Shown here in pieces: positions 1 to 8,510 of a stretch of 64,000 nucleotides of DNA; position 1 is the stretch's first letter; every line of letters starts with the position of its first letter. Source of the stretch: DATATJ01 sp963789075 (lineage in GTDB: Bacteria; Acidobacteriota; Vicinamibacteria; Vicinamibacterales; CAVVIG01); contig CAWBJQ010000014.1 of the NCBI GenBank assembly GCA_963789075.1, forward strand, positions 620,001 to 684,000, read 5' to 3'. A program made the translations under genes and the position numbers. Below the pieces are notes generated by a model. That model worked only from the letters and a program-made list of their open reading frames with translations. It ran no database searches and was not told the DNA's origin.

Positions 1-1
1 C

Positions 2-103
2 GGCGGAAATCTCGAAGTGCAGCTGGCGAACCTCCATGAAGCCAAAGGCACGCACACGCTGAAGGACCTCCTGCCGCTGCCCTTCGACGCGCGGCTGCTT
101 TAG
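2..103 (+). CDS. C-terminal end of an unidentified protein (cut by the window edge)
   Basis: An open frame enters from the left edge and stops with TAG at 101-103. It encodes 33 residues ending in LLPLPFDARLL. Codon use (third positions G or C) matches the neighbouring genes, so it is likely the true end of a gene on the plus strand. The fragment is too short and carries no motif that I recognise, so no function is given. It is followed by a short run of GGGATCA word repeats before mtnA. Confidence 0.55.
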   Translation, partial: GGNLEVQLANLHEAKGTHTLKDLLPLPFDARLL

Positions 104-167
104 CGGGGGATCAGGGATCAGGGATCGGGAGATCGGCCCGGGCCCTGCCTCGTATCCGCCGAAGCGG

Positions 168-173
168 TACAAT
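168..173 (+). promoter_or_regulatory. -10 box (TACAAT) of a probable leaderless mtnA promoter
   Basis: TACAAT ends exactly 6 nt before the ATG at 180, so transcription would begin at or next to the start codon. No Shine-Dalgarno sequence precedes the gene. The same spacing recurs at six other genes in the window. Confidence 0.6.
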
Positions 174-179
174 CGTTGG

Positions 180-1250
180 ATGCTCCCGACGATTGCCAGG
201 GAAGCCGACGCGGTCGTGATGATCGATCAGCGGAAGCTGCCGTCCGAAGAGATCTACGTCCGCTGCAAGACCGCCGCTGAAGTGGCGCGCGCCATCAAGA
301 CGATGGTCATCCGCGGTGCGCCGGCGATCGGCGTCGCTGCCGCGATGGGCATCGCGCTCGGCGTGCGGCGCAGTACCGCAACCGGCACGCAGAAGCTCGC
401 CGCCGATTTCTACAAGATCTGCGAAATGATGGCCGCGACCCGGCCGACAGCCGTGAATCTGTTCTGGGCCATCGATCGCATGAAGCGATCGTTCGCGGCC
501 GGTGCCGAGGCGGGCGAATCGGTCGGACAGATCCAGGATCGGCTCGATCGCGAGGCGGCGCTCATCCACGACGAGGATGTGGCCAGCTGCCGCGCGATGG
601 GCGCGTTCGGCGCCGCCGTCGTTCCCGCGGACGCGCGTATCCTCACGCACTGCAATGCCGGCGCGCTGGCCACGGCAGGTTACGGCACGGCGCTCGGCGT
701 CATCCGCGGCGCGATTGAAGCGGGCAAGCAGGTCGTAGTGTTCGCCGACGAGACGCGGCCGTTTCTCCAGGGCGCGCGGCTCACGGCGTGGGAGCTCGTC
801 CGCGACGGCATCGACACAACCGTCATCACCGACAACATGGCCGGTGCGCTCATGCGTCAGGGCGGCGTCAACTTCGTCGTCGTCGGCGCCGACCGCATTG
901 CAGCCAACGGCGATACGGCAAACAAGATCGGCACGTACAGCGTCGCCGTCCTGGCGCGCGAGCATCAGATTCCGTTCTACGTCGCGGCGCCTCTGTCCAC
1001 GATCGACTTGCGTACGGCCGACGGCGCGCACATTCCGATTGAACAGCGCAGCGCGAAGGAGGTGACGCACGTGAAGGGCGCACAGATCGCCCCCGCGGGC
1101 GCGCACGTCTGGAACCCGGCGTTCGACGTCACGCCGCACGAGCTGATCGCCGGTATCATCACCGAGCGCGGAATTTTCAGGGCGCCGTATACGGAGTCGC
1201 TGAAACAGGCATTCCAACTGGAACCAGCGCTCCACCACGGAGGACACTGA
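180..1250 (+). CDS. mtnA: S-methyl-5-thioribose-1-phosphate isomerase (MtnA)
   Basis: The product (356 aa) is the aldose-ketose isomerase of the methionine salvage pathway, converting 5-methylthioribose-1-phosphate to 5-methylthioribulose-1-phosphate in the cytosol. It is full length for the family. The RGAPAIG signature is at residues 45-51, the catalytic Cys lies in THCNAG (C158) and the catalytic Asp in VVGADRIAANGD (D238), equivalent to C160/D240 of the Bacillus enzyme. The last codons (HHGG) are encoded by the left arm of a GGAGGACAC word repeat, so the extreme C-terminus is probably not conserved. No other methionine salvage gene is adjacent. The family also contains ribose-1,5-bisphosphate isomerases and eIF2B-like proteins, but the motifs fit MtnA. 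Confidence 0.95.
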   Translation: MLPTIAREADAVVMIDQRKLPSEEIYVRCKTAAEVARAIKTMVIRGAPAIGVAAAMGIALGVRRSTATGTQKLAADFYKICEMMAATRPTAVNLFWAIDRMKRSFAAGAEAGESVGQIQDRLDREAALIHDEDVASCRAMGAFGAAVVPADARILTHCNAGALATAGYGTALGVIRGAIEAGKQVVVFADETRPFLQGARLTAWELVRDGIDTTVITDNMAGALMRQGGVNFVVVGADRIAANGDTANKIGTYSVAVLAREHQIPFYVAAPLSTIDLRTADGAHIPIEQRSAKEVTHVKGAQIAPAGAHVWNPAFDVTPHELIAGIITERGIFRAPYTESLKQAFQLEPALHHGGH

Positions 1251-1317
1251 GGCCACGGAGGTTGAGCCCTTCCGTACAGGATTTTCCGCCTGTGTCCTCC
1301 GTGTCCTCTGTGGTAGA
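1232..1317. repeat. GGAGGACAC word repeat, inverted arms, before tsaD
   Basis: The left arm contains CCACCACGGAGGACAC and the right arm GTGTCCTCTGTGGTAG. The two arms are roughly inverted copies separated by about 25 nt and could fold into a long hairpin 30 nt before the tsaD start. The left arm overlaps the end of mtnA. Related copies lie at 27509-27563 and 57193-57280. Confidence 0.8.
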
Positions 1318-1348
1318 GCGTTTGACGAACGAAGTCACCACGTAGCAG

Positions 1349-2428
1349 ATGCGTATCCTCGGCATCGAAACCTCCTGCGACGAGACGTCCGCGGCCGTTG
1401 TCGAAGAAACCGGCGACGCGGCACGGCCCTGGGCCACGCGCGCCAACATCGTCGCATCGCAGATACCGATTCATCGCGAGTGGGGCGGCGTCGTGCCGGA
1501 GCTGGCGTCGCGCCAGCACATCCGCGACATCTGCGGCGTCGTCGAGCGCGCGCTCACTGAAGCGGACGCCACGTGGAGCGATCTCGGCGCGGTCGCGGTC
1601 ACGCAGGGGCCTGGACTCGTCGGATCGCTGTTGGTCGGCATTTCCTTCGCCAAGGCGGCGGCCGCGGCGGCAAATCTGCCGCTCGTCGCCGTGCATCACC
1701 TCGCCGGGCACATTGAATCGCTGGTCCTGGAGAACGGCGAGCTGCCGCTGCCCGCGGTGGTTCTCGTGGTGTCAGGCGGTCACACGAGTCTGTATCTGAT
1801 CGAGCGCCCCGGCGCCTATCGGCTGCTGAGCCGCACGAGAGACGATGCGGCGGGCGAGGCGTACGACAAGGTCGCCAAGCTGCTGGGCCTTGGCTATCCG
1901 GGCGGACCGATTATCGACCGCCTGGCGACGGTCGGAAACGATCGCGCGGTCGCGCTGCCAACGACGCGCCTCACGCACGCGGATCGCAATGCACCGGAGC
2001 TGAAAGGCGATCTCGATTTCAGCTTCAGCGGGCTGAAGACGGCAGTTTTGCGCTACGTTCGCGCTCGCGAGATGGCAATATCTGCGAACGAAAATGACTC
2101 CCGTCCCCTTTTTACGGAAAGCGAAATCGCGGACGTGGCCGCCAGCTTTCAGCGGGTCGTCGTCACCGTGCTGATCGAGCGGTTGTTCACGGCCGCGCGG
2201 CGGTTCGGCGCCAGGAGCGTGGGCATCGCTGGCGGCGTGTCGGCGAATAGCCGTCTGCGCGCAGAGCTGCAGGACTACGGCCGGAAGCGGGAGATGCCAA
2301 CGTTCCTCCCGAGCTTTCAGCTCTCGACCGACAATGCCGCGATGATTGCGGCAGCGGGGCTCCGCAAATTCCGCGCGGGCGCGATCGCGTCGTTCGACAT
2401 CAACGCCGACGCCGCGTTGCGACTCTGA
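1349..2428 (+). CDS. tsaD: tRNA N6-adenosine threonylcarbamoyltransferase (TsaD)
   Basis: The product (359 aa) transfers the threonylcarbamoyl group from TC-AMP to A37 of ANN-decoding tRNAs, working with TsaB and TsaE, which are not in the window. It belongs to the ASKHA fold Kae1/TsaD family. The N-terminus ILGIETSCDETSAA is diagnostic. The metal-binding HxxxH pair is H117/H121 in VHHLAGH, followed by VVSGGHTSLYLI and the late GGVSANSRLR motif. Length is normal. The ATG at 1349 precedes the conserved ILGIETSCD directly. No good Shine-Dalgarno is visible; a palindromic repeat sits just upstream. Confidence 0.97.
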   Translation: MRILGIETSCDETSAAVVEETGDAARPWATRANIVASQIPIHREWGGVVPELASRQHIRDICGVVERALTEADATWSDLGAVAVTQGPGLVGSLLVGISFAKAAAAAANLPLVAVHHLAGHIESLVLENGELPLPAVVLVVSGGHTSLYLIERPGAYRLLSRTRDDAAGEAYDKVAKLLGLGYPGGPIIDRLATVGNDRAVALPTTRLTHADRNAPELKGDLDFSFSGLKTAVLRYVRAREMAISANENDSRPLFTESEIADVAASFQRVVVTVLIERLFTAARRFGARSVGIAGGVSANSRLRAELQDYGRKREMPTFLPSFQLSTDNAAMIAAAGLRKFRAGAIASFDINADAALRL

Positions 2429-2429
2429 A

Positions 2430-2514
2430 AATTTGGTTATTGATCTGGTTATCTGGTCATTTGCTGTCGCCAATGAACTCAATCAAATTACCAAATTACC
2501 AAATTACCAAATTT
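2430..2514. repeat. AT-rich word repeat (GGTTAT / ACCAAATT) before the YjbQ gene
   Basis: GGTTAT and CTGGT words on the left are mirrored by three tandem AAATTACC units on the right, which end one base before the ATG at 2516. The stretch is strikingly AT-rich against the surrounding sequence and replaces any Shine-Dalgarno sequence. Related words occur at 49243-49272 and 54241-54335. Confidence 0.75.
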
Positions 2515-2515
2515 T

Positions 2516-2932
2516 ATGGTCGTTCATACCGATTACCTCTGGTTCAACACCAGGAAGCGACAGGAATTCATCCGGATCACCGACGAGGTTGCCGCGATCG
2601 TCAAGGCGAGCGGCGTGGCCGAGGGCACCGTCCTGGTGTCCGCGATGCACATCACGGCCGGCGTGTACGTCAACGATTGGGAAGAAGGCCTCATCAACGA
2701 CTTTCAGGTGTGGCTCGAGAAGCTCGCGCCCGCCGGGCTCGATTATCGGCATCATCAGACCGGTGAAGACAACGCCGACGCGCACTTGAAGCGGACGATT
2801 CTCGGTCATCAGGTGATTCTGCCGATCACCAAGGGTGCGCTCGACCTCGGACCGTGGGAGCAGGTGTTCTACGCCGAGCTCGACGGGCAGCGCAAGAAGC
2901 GGGTCGTGGTCAAGGTGATGGGGATGTCGTAG
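2516..2932 (+). CDS. YjbQ / UPF0047 family protein
   Basis: The product (138 aa) matches the YjbQ family (UPF0047), small trimeric proteins for which weak thiamin-phosphate synthase activity has been reported; the physiological role is unsettled. Family hallmarks visible are HITAGVYVND near residues 44-53, the HHQTGEDNADAHLK segment with conserved His, Glu and Asp residues, and GHQVILPITKGALDLGPWEQVFYAELDG. The length is typical. The ATG at 2516 directly follows an AT-rich repeat without a ribosome-binding site; no alternative start fits the family N-terminus better. Confidence 0.9.
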   Translation: MVVHTDYLWFNTRKRQEFIRITDEVAAIVKASGVAEGTVLVSAMHITAGVYVNDWEEGLINDFQVWLEKLAPAGLDYRHHQTGEDNADAHLKRTILGHQVILPITKGALDLGPWEQVFYAELDGQRKKRVVVKVMGMS

Positions 2933-2937
2933 GGCAG

Positions 2938-2968
2938 GGACCAGGATCAGGGATCAGGGATCAGGAGG
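2938..2968. repeat. GGGATCA tandem words before the Nudix gene
   Basis: Three tandem copies of GGATCAGG-type words run into AGGAGG and the start codon at 2969. The same words occur at 108-130, upstream of mtnA. In this copy the repeat itself supplies the ribosome-binding site. Confidence 0.7.
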
Positions 2969-3415
2969 ATGATGGCTGATGGCCGGCGCCATCCGGAGCG
3001 GCCGATTGTGGCCGTCGGCGCCGTAATCCTCGACGGAGATCGCGTGCTGCTGGTGAAGCGCGGACAGGAGCCGCTCAGGGGCGCGTGGACGCTGCCCGGC
3101 GGTGCCGTCGAAGTTGGCGAGACCCTCGATGCGGCGCTCGCGCGCGAAGTACTTGAGGAAACAGGACTGAGCGTCGAGGTCGGCCCTGTCGTCGAAGTCC
3201 TCGATCGCGTGCAGTTCGATGCTGACGGCCGCGTCGAATACCACTACGTGATCATCGACTACATGTGTCGCGCGTTCGCCGGCTTCGCGGCGTGCGGATC
3301 CGACGCCCAAGATCTTCGCTGGGTCGCCATCGCGGATCTCGCTGAACTGCGCGTCGCCCCGAAGGCCGTCGCCGTGATTCACAAGGCGCTTGAGCTCTCT
3401 CTGAAAAACCCTTAA
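2969..3415 (+). CDS. Nudix hydrolase
   Basis: The product (148 aa) is a small Nudix-fold pyrophosphohydrolase. The Nudix box is complete: GGAVEVGETLDAALAREV followed by LEETG at about residues 44-67, with the REVLEE metal-binding glutamates. The N-terminal PIVAVGAVILDGDRVLLVKRG strand pair is typical of ADP-ribose or MutT-like members, but the substrate cannot be assigned. AGGAGG lies only a few bases before the two adjacent ATGs at 2969 and 2972, so the second ATG may be the real start. The gene is followed 9 bp later by the VWFA gene on the same strand. Confidence 0.92.
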   Translation: MMADGRRHPERPIVAVGAVILDGDRVLLVKRGQEPLRGAWTLPGGAVEVGETLDAALAREVLEETGLSVEVGPVVEVLDRVQFDADGRVEYHYVIIDYMCRAFAGFAACGSDAQDLRWVAIADLAELRVAPKAVAVIHKALELSLKNP

Positions 3416-3424
3416 GGTGCAGAG

Positions 3425-4351
3425 ATGCGAACATTGCAATGGTGTATGGCGCTTGCCGTTGCCTCGGTCGTCGGCGCGACGCTCCTGGCGCGGCCGGCGC
3501 CTTCGTGGCAACCCGGCGACAACGTGGTCGAAGTCGACGCGGTCGCGGTCGACGACAACGGCAGGGCGGTCGACGACCTGCGGCAGGAAGATTTCCAGGT
3601 ACGCGAAGACGGCCATCCGGTGGCGCTCACGTCGTTCTTTTCATCCGCTGCGCGCGGCGAGGACGCGAAGGCCGGCGGGCGCTCGGTCGTGCTGTTCCTC
3701 GACGACTCCGGCGTGAGTCCGCGGCTGACCAGCAGAGTGCAGGATATCGCGCGTCAATTCGTCTCGCGCACGGGCGCGGCAGACGAACTGAGCGTCGTTC
3801 GCCTCAGCAATCGCCACGGCGAGCCTGTTGGCGATCGGAAAGACGCGCTGGCGCAGATCGACGAATATCGCGGCGGCGCGGTACCGTTCTTCGGCCGGGA
3901 GACAGTGGAGGTCGCGCTCACTCGCATCGCCACCGTGTCCCGCGGGTTCGACTCGCTGCAGCACAAGCGGCGGGCGATCGTGGTGATCGGGGCGCCCAAC
4001 GTGTTCGACATCGACGAACCGATCGAGCGTCAGTCGAGCCTGATCTGGCCGTACTGGGTCCGCGCGCTGACGGCCGCCGCACCCGCGCACGCGAGCGTGT
4101 ACGGCATCGACCCCACCGGCCTGGGTGGACGTTTGCGCATTCAGCGCAACGGCATCGTCGCACGGACCGGGGGCGAGTCGTTCTACAACTCGAACGATTT
4201 CACGGCGGCGGTCCAGCACGTCTGGCAGGACAACGGCCACTACTACCTGCTCGGCTACACTCCGCCTGCTTCGTCGAATCGCGAACTGCACGACATAGAC
4301 GTGAAGGCTACGCGACCCGGCGTGCACGTGCGCGCGCGCCGGACGCGGTGA
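3425..4351 (+). CDS. Secreted VWFA-related acidobacterial domain protein
   Basis: The product (308 aa) has an N-terminal signal peptide (about residues 1-27), then an FHA-like 'VEVDAVAVDDNG...DLRQEDFQVREDG' segment and a von Willebrand A-type core (VVLFLDDSG, with ALTRIA and VVIGAPN strands). This arrangement is the VWFA-related domain described from Acidobacteria (TIGR03436). The final part, YYLLGYTPP, is the usual C-terminal signature. The MIDAS is degenerate (DDSG). The function of the family is unknown; an extracytoplasmic binding or assembly role is only inferred. A longer relative is at 37393-39429. Compared with that one, this protein lacks the C-terminal beta-rich extension. Confidence 0.85.
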   Translation: MRTLQWCMALAVASVVGATLLARPAPSWQPGDNVVEVDAVAVDDNGRAVDDLRQEDFQVREDGHPVALTSFFSSAARGEDAKAGGRSVVLFLDDSGVSPRLTSRVQDIARQFVSRTGAADELSVVRLSNRHGEPVGDRKDALAQIDEYRGGAVPFFGRETVEVALTRIATVSRGFDSLQHKRRAIVVIGAPNVFDIDEPIERQSSLIWPYWVRALTAAAPAHASVYGIDPTGLGGRLRIQRNGIVARTGGESFYNSNDFTAAVQHVWQDNGHYYLLGYTPPASSNRELHDIDVKATRPGVHVRARRTR

Positions 4352-4432
4352 TCGCTCGTTCGGACGTAGCGCGCCGCCTTCGCGCCGAAGGCGCTTCGGC
4401 GAGCCTCGCCGGAGCGCGCACGAACGGAAGGC

Positions 4433-4466
4433 GAGCGGAGGCGGGAAGGCTTTAGCCGAGCGTCTC
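4433..4466. repeat. GCGAGCGGAGGCGGGAAGGC word repeat
   Basis: This motif follows the VWFA gene. It recurs almost unchanged at 18443-18473 after the thiolase gene, both times followed by GCCGAGCG. Weaker inverted relatives (AAGCCTTCGCGCTACA-like) occur at 12035-12054 and near 52517. It lies between convergent genes and has no T-tract. Confidence 0.6.
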
Positions 4467-4477
4467 GGCGCGAGCCT

Positions 4478-5971
4478 CTAGCGCTTCGGCTTCCAGAGAA
4501 AGTACACCGGGACGCCGAGGAGCACGATGATCAGTCCGGGCCACGTCGTCGCCGTGCGGTAGACGAACAGGACCGTCAGGATGATGGCCGCGCCAGCGAT
4601 GTAGAGGCCCGGGACGATCGGGTAGCCGACCGCGCGGTACGGCCGGTCCGCGTCGGGGCGCGTCTTGCGCAGGCGGAAGAGGCCGGCGATCGTGAGGATA
4701 TAGAAGATCAGCGCCGCCGAGATCACATAGTCGAGCAGGTTGTTGTACAGATTGCCGTACGTGCGCGTGACCGGATCGTACGTCCGTGGCAGGACGAGAA
4801 ACGCCGCCCAGACGCCTTCCAGCACGAGTCCCCAGCCGGGAACTTTCGCGGCGTTCAGCTTCGCCACCGACCGGAAGAACAGACCGTCGCGCGCCATCGC
4901 GTAATAGGCGCGTGCGCCGGCGAGGATCAGGCCGTTCGTACAGCCGAAGGTCGAGATCATGATGCCGATCGCCATGATCGTCGCGCCGAGGCCAGGGAAG
5001 ATGACGTTCAGCGTTGCCGTGGCCACGCGATCGGCCGGCGCGTGTTGGATCGCTTCGAACGGCAGCGTCACGAGATAGGCGACGTTCGCGAGCAGGTACA
5101 GCCCGATCACGATGCACGTCCCGAGCGCGAGCGACAGTGGAATGTTGCGCCGCGGATCCTTCACCTCGCCCGCCGTGAACGTGATGTTGTTCCACGCGTC
5201 GGACGAGAAGAGCGAGCCGGTCTGCGACACGCAGATGGCAATCAGCAGACCGAAACCGGTCACGGCGGACAGGCCGGGCACGATATCCACGGCCCCGCGC
5301 GCGGCCCACAAGCGGCCGAAGTTGTCCGCGACGGCGGCGTGATTCCAGCCGAGCAGCAGGCCGACGACAATCAGCCCGAAGAGCGCGCCCGTCTTGGCCG
5401 TGGTGAAGACGTTCTGAATAATCTTGCCGTATTCGAGCCCGCGCGTGTTCGTCCACGTCAGCAGCGCGATCATCACGATGCCGACGAACTGCGTCGTCGA
5501 GAGCGACAGCGCGTAGCCGGCGCTGAGGTGAATCGGGGCGACCAGATAGTGGTCGTCGGCGATCCACGGCACGAGCGCGCCGAAGTAGCGGGCGAAGCCG
5601 ACCGACACGGCGGCAATCGTCCCGGTCTGGATGACGAGGAACAGCGTCCAGCCGTACAGGAATCCCCAAATCGGCGAGAACGCCTCGCGCAGATACACGT
5701 ACTGGCCGCCTGCGCGGGGCATCATCGCCGCCAGTTCGCCGTACGAGAGCGCGCCGACCACGGTCAGCGCGCCGGTCAGCAGCCAGGCGACGAGCAGCCA
5801 TCCGGGGCTGCCGATGTTGCGCCCCATGTCGGCGGACACGATGAAGATACCCGATCCGATCATCGAACCGACGACGACCATCGTCGAGTCGAAGAGGCCG
5901 AGGCCGCGGTGAAACTCGGTATCGAGCCCCATCGCCGCTGGGGAACCGATCGCCGCGGGGGAATTGGCCAT
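4478..5971 (-). CDS. APC superfamily amino acid permease
   Basis: The product (497 aa) is an integral inner-membrane amino acid transporter with about 12 predicted membrane segments. The N-terminus carries the APC hallmark GLFDSTMVVVGSMIGSGIF, a short loop expected to contact substrate, followed by PRAGGQYVYLREAFSP at the TM3 entry. It ends with a basic YFLWKPKR tail. The start MANSPAAIG at 5971 was chosen because GGAGC precedes it and upstream residues look non-coding. It is divergent from the HD gene with only 34 bp between start codons. Substrate is not predictable; relatives include LAT-type and cationic amino acid permeases. Confidence 0.9.
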   Translation of the reverse strand: MANSPAAIGSPAAMGLDTEFHRGLGLFDSTMVVVGSMIGSGIFIVSADMGRNIGSPGWLLVAWLLTGALTVVGALSYGELAAMMPRAGGQYVYLREAFSPIWGFLYGWTLFLVIQTGTIAAVSVGFARYFGALVPWIADDHYLVAPIHLSAGYALSLSTTQFVGIVMIALLTWTNTRGLEYGKIIQNVFTTAKTGALFGLIVVGLLLGWNHAAVADNFGRLWAARGAVDIVPGLSAVTGFGLLIAICVSQTGSLFSSDAWNNITFTAGEVKDPRRNIPLSLALGTCIVIGLYLLANVAYLVTLPFEAIQHAPADRVATATLNVIFPGLGATIMAIGIMISTFGCTNGLILAGARAYYAMARDGLFFRSVAKLNAAKVPGWGLVLEGVWAAFLVLPRTYDPVTRTYGNLYNNLLDYVISAALIFYILTIAGLFRLRKTRPDADRPYRAVGYPIVPGLYIAGAAIILTVLFVYRTATTWPGLIIVLLGVPVYFLWKPKR

Positions 5972-6005
5972 CGAGCGCTCCTGCATTAAGATGCTGAAAC
6001 TTACC

Positions 6006-6572
6006 ATGAATCGAGACGACGCCTGGCAACTGCTCACCGAGCACACGAAGAGCGAGAGCCTCCTCAAGCACGCGATGGCGGTCGAAGCCGCGGTGCGCGG
6101 CTATGCGCGGAAGTTCGACGAGGACGAAGAAGGGTGGGGCATCACCGCCCTGCTTCACGATTTCGATTACGAGCGGTGGCCGACGCTCGGGGATCATCCG
6201 AACAAGGGCGCCGAAATTCTGCGGGAGAAGGGCTATCCCGCGTGGATGATCCGGGCGATCCTGTCGCACGCGACGGAGATCACCGGCGTGACGCGCGACA
6301 GCCTGCTGGAGAAGACGCTGTTCGCGTGCGACGAGCTCGCCGGCTTCATCACCGCGGCTTCCCTGGTGCGCCCGAGCAAGAGCGTGATGGACCTCGAGCC
6401 GAAGTCGGTGATGAAGCGGATGAAGGACAAGGCGTTTGCGCGCGGCGTCAAACGCGAAGATCTGCACGAAGGCGCGGCGCTGCTCGGCCTGCCGCTCGAG
6501 GAGCACATCGGCAACGTGATCGGTTTCATCCGCGAAAAGGCCGATGCGCTCGGTCTGCGCGGGAGCTTGTGA
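6006..6572 (+). CDS. HD-domain hydrolase
   Basis: The product (188 aa from the ATG at 6006) is an HD-superfamily phosphohydrolase-like protein. The metal-binding pattern is visible: H in LLKHAMAVE, the HD pair in ALLHDFDYERWP, and a later H in ILSHATEI, with D in FACDELAG. It resembles the single-domain 'predicted HD superfamily hydrolase' group (COG2316-like), whose substrate is unknown. An in-frame ATG at 5991 is an alternative start. The start region is shared with the divergent permease gene. Confidence 0.85.
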   Translation: MNRDDAWQLLTEHTKSESLLKHAMAVEAAVRGYARKFDEDEEGWGITALLHDFDYERWPTLGDHPNKGAEILREKGYPAWMIRAILSHATEITGVTRDSLLEKTLFACDELAGFITAASLVRPSKSVMDLEPKSVMKRMKDKAFARGVKREDLHEGAALLGLPLEEHIGNVIGFIREKADALGLRGSL

Positions 6573-6623
6573 TTGCGAGAGTCGCCGGGAACGAGGAGCG
6601 GACCTTTTCGGGTACGCTGACCG

Positions 6624-6629
6624 TATATC
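6624..6629 (+). promoter_or_regulatory. -10 box (TATATC) 6 nt before the ABC ATPase start
   Basis: TATATC is followed by exactly six bases and the ATG at 6636, with no Shine-Dalgarno sequence, consistent with a leaderless transcript opening the ABC operon. Confidence 0.5.
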
Positions 6630-6635
6630 TGATCA

Positions 6636-7571
6636 ATGGCTGACCCTGAGCCGGTCGTCACGCTCGAGCACGTTACCGTCGCCTACGGCGCCAACGCGGC
6701 GCTGAGCGACGTGACGACCACGTTTGCGGCAGGCGCGGTCGGCCTGCTGGGGCCGAACGGCGCCGGCAAGAGCACGATGATCAAGTCGCTGCTCGGCTTC
6801 GTCGTGCCGACGACCGGCCGGATGCGGGTGCTCGGCCTCGACGTGGCCACGTCGCCGCTCGAGATCCGGGCCCGCATCGGCTACATGCCGGAAAGCGACG
6901 CGCACATTCCGGGGATGAACGCCGTGTCGTTCGTCGCCTATTGCGGCGAACTGGCCGGTCTGCCGCGCGTGGACGCGATGCAGCGCGCGCACGAGGTGCT
7001 TTTTTACGTCGGGCTCGGCGAGGCGCGCTATCGCAACGTGGAGACGTACTCGACCGGCATGAAGCAGCGGATCAAGCTGGCGCAGGCGCTCGTGCACGAT
7101 CCGGATCTCCTGTTTCTCGACGAGCCGACCAACGGCATGGACCCGAAGGGGCGTGACGAGATGCTCGAGCTCGTGCGCGATCTCGCGCACAACAAGGGCG
7201 TGAACCTGATTCTCTCGTCGCACCTGCTGCCCGACGTCGAATACACGTGCGACCACGTCGTCGTGATGGACAAGGGCCGGATCGCGGCGCAGGGCGGCAT
7301 CACCGCGCTGAAGCAACCGCGCGGCCGCGTGTTCGAGCTGCGCGTGAAGACGCCGGCGGCCGAGCTCGAGCCCTTTCTCGAGCGGCTGCGCGTCGCGGGC
7401 CTCGAGTGCCATGCGACCGACGAGGACGTGATGCGCGTGTTCGTGCCGGGAGAGGGGGGCGCCCGGGAGCTGTTTGCGCTCGCCGCCGCCAACCACGTGC
7501 AGGTGCGGCATCTGCGTCCGAGCGTGCCGACGCTCGAAGACGTCTTCGCGCACGCGGTGGGAGAGGCATGA
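6636..7571 (+). CDS. ABC transporter ATP-binding protein
   Basis: The product (311 aa) is the ATPase of an ABC-2 type transporter. The nucleotide-binding domain has Walker A GPNGAGKST, a signature segment YSTGMKQRIKLAQAL (STGMK in place of LSGGQ, as usual in this subgroup), Walker B LLFLDEPT and the switch His in LSSHLLPD. The C-terminal 90 residues form the extension common to the NatA/CcmA-like group. It is the first of four transport genes (6636, 7670, 8507, 9541) on one strand. Substrate is not evident. Confidence 0.92.
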   Translation: MADPEPVVTLEHVTVAYGANAALSDVTTTFAAGAVGLLGPNGAGKSTMIKSLLGFVVPTTGRMRVLGLDVATSPLEIRARIGYMPESDAHIPGMNAVSFVAYCGELAGLPRVDAMQRAHEVLFYVGLGEARYRNVETYSTGMKQRIKLAQALVHDPDLLFLDEPTNGMDPKGRDEMLELVRDLAHNKGVNLILSSHLLPDVEYTCDHVVVMDKGRIAAQGGITALKQPRGRVFELRVKTPAAELEPFLERLRVAGLECHATDEDVMRVFVPGEGGARELFALAAANHVQVRHLRPSVPTLEDVFAHAVGEA

Positions 7572-7573
7572 AG

Positions 7574-7622
7574 TCGCCAGTCTCCAGTCGTCAGTCGCGG
7601 GTCGCCCAGCCGTCAGTCGTAG
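7574..7622. repeat. CCAGTC/CAGTCGTCAGTCG word repeat
   Basis: Words such as GCCAGTCTCCAGTCGTCAG lie between two ABC genes. Their reverse complement (CTGACGACTG and GACTGAAGACTGG words) occurs inside the VWA coding gene at 48577-48627, where it is read as a Ser-rich linker. Confidence 0.65.
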
Positions 7623-7669
7623 GCCCCGGTCGTTGCCATCGGCAATCTGGCATCTGAATCTCAACTGCC

Positions 7670-8510
7670 ATGCCCATCCATGATCAAGGCTATCGTCGGT
7701 ACGGCGGCAGACGAGCGCCGCGCGGCCGATCCTGGGCGGTGATCGCCGCGGCGGGCATCCGGACGTTTATCTCGAAGCGGACGTTTCTCGGCTTGCTGCT
7801 GATCTCCTGGTTTCCGTTCTTCGTACGCGCCGTCCAGATCTACGCCGCCGCCAACCTTCCGCAGGCCGCATTCCTGAAACCGACGGCCGAAACGTTTCGC
7901 CAGTTTCTCGATCAGCAGGAGATCTTCGTCTTCTTCGTCACCGTGTATGTCGGCTCAGGCCTGATCGCCAACGATCGACGCGCCAACGCGCTGCAGATTT
8001 ATCTGTCGAAGCCGCTGACGCGCGCCGAGTACGTGTTCGGCAAGCTCACGATCCTGATGGCGTTCCTTCTGCTGGTCACCTGGGTGCCGGCGATCGTCCT
8101 CCTGATCGTGCAGATCGCCTTTGCCGGCAACTTCACGTTCTTCGCGCAGAACATCTTCCTCTTCCCGGCCATCACCCTCTTCTCGTTCATCGGGGTGGTG
8201 ATGGTGTCCACGTCGATGCTGGCGCTGTCGTCGCTCTCCAACAGCAGCCGCTACGTGGGCATTTTGTACGCCGTGCTGATTTTCTTCAGTCAGGCGCTGT
8301 TCAACGTGCTGCGATTCGTGACCGGAAGCTCGACAATCGCCTGGATGTCGTTCTCGGCCGACCTCACACAGATCGGCAACGTCATCTTCCGTCTGCCGCC
8401 GCAAATACGATACGCCGTGGCCGGTGTCGCTGCTGATGATTGTCGCGCTCGTGGCCGTCTCGGGCCTCGTGCTCGAGCGCCGCGTCCGCGGCGTCGAGGT
8501 GGTCGCATGA
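7670..8510 (+). CDS. ABC-2 type transporter permease (one frameshift)
   Basis: This encodes an ABC-2 membrane subunit of about 279 aa with roughly six hydrophobic segments. The YRRYGG N-terminus and the SGLIANDRRANALQIYLSKPLTRAEYVFGK region are typical of gliding/Na-extrusion-type permeases. The reading frame shifts near 8400-8410: after RLPP the sequence reads on as KYDTPWPVSLLMIVALVAVS in the +1 frame and stops at the TGA at 8508-8510, overlapping the next start. Removing one base of the CCG-C pair restores a continuous protein. Without that correction the frame would run falsely into the downstream ATPase as a fusion. Confidence 0.8.

Noticed and set aside
4452..6506. 684-residue open frame on the minus strand, out of frame with the permease
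   Set aside because: It is Arg-rich and low in hydrophobic order, overlaps the HD gene and is the shadow of the permease in GC-rich sequence.
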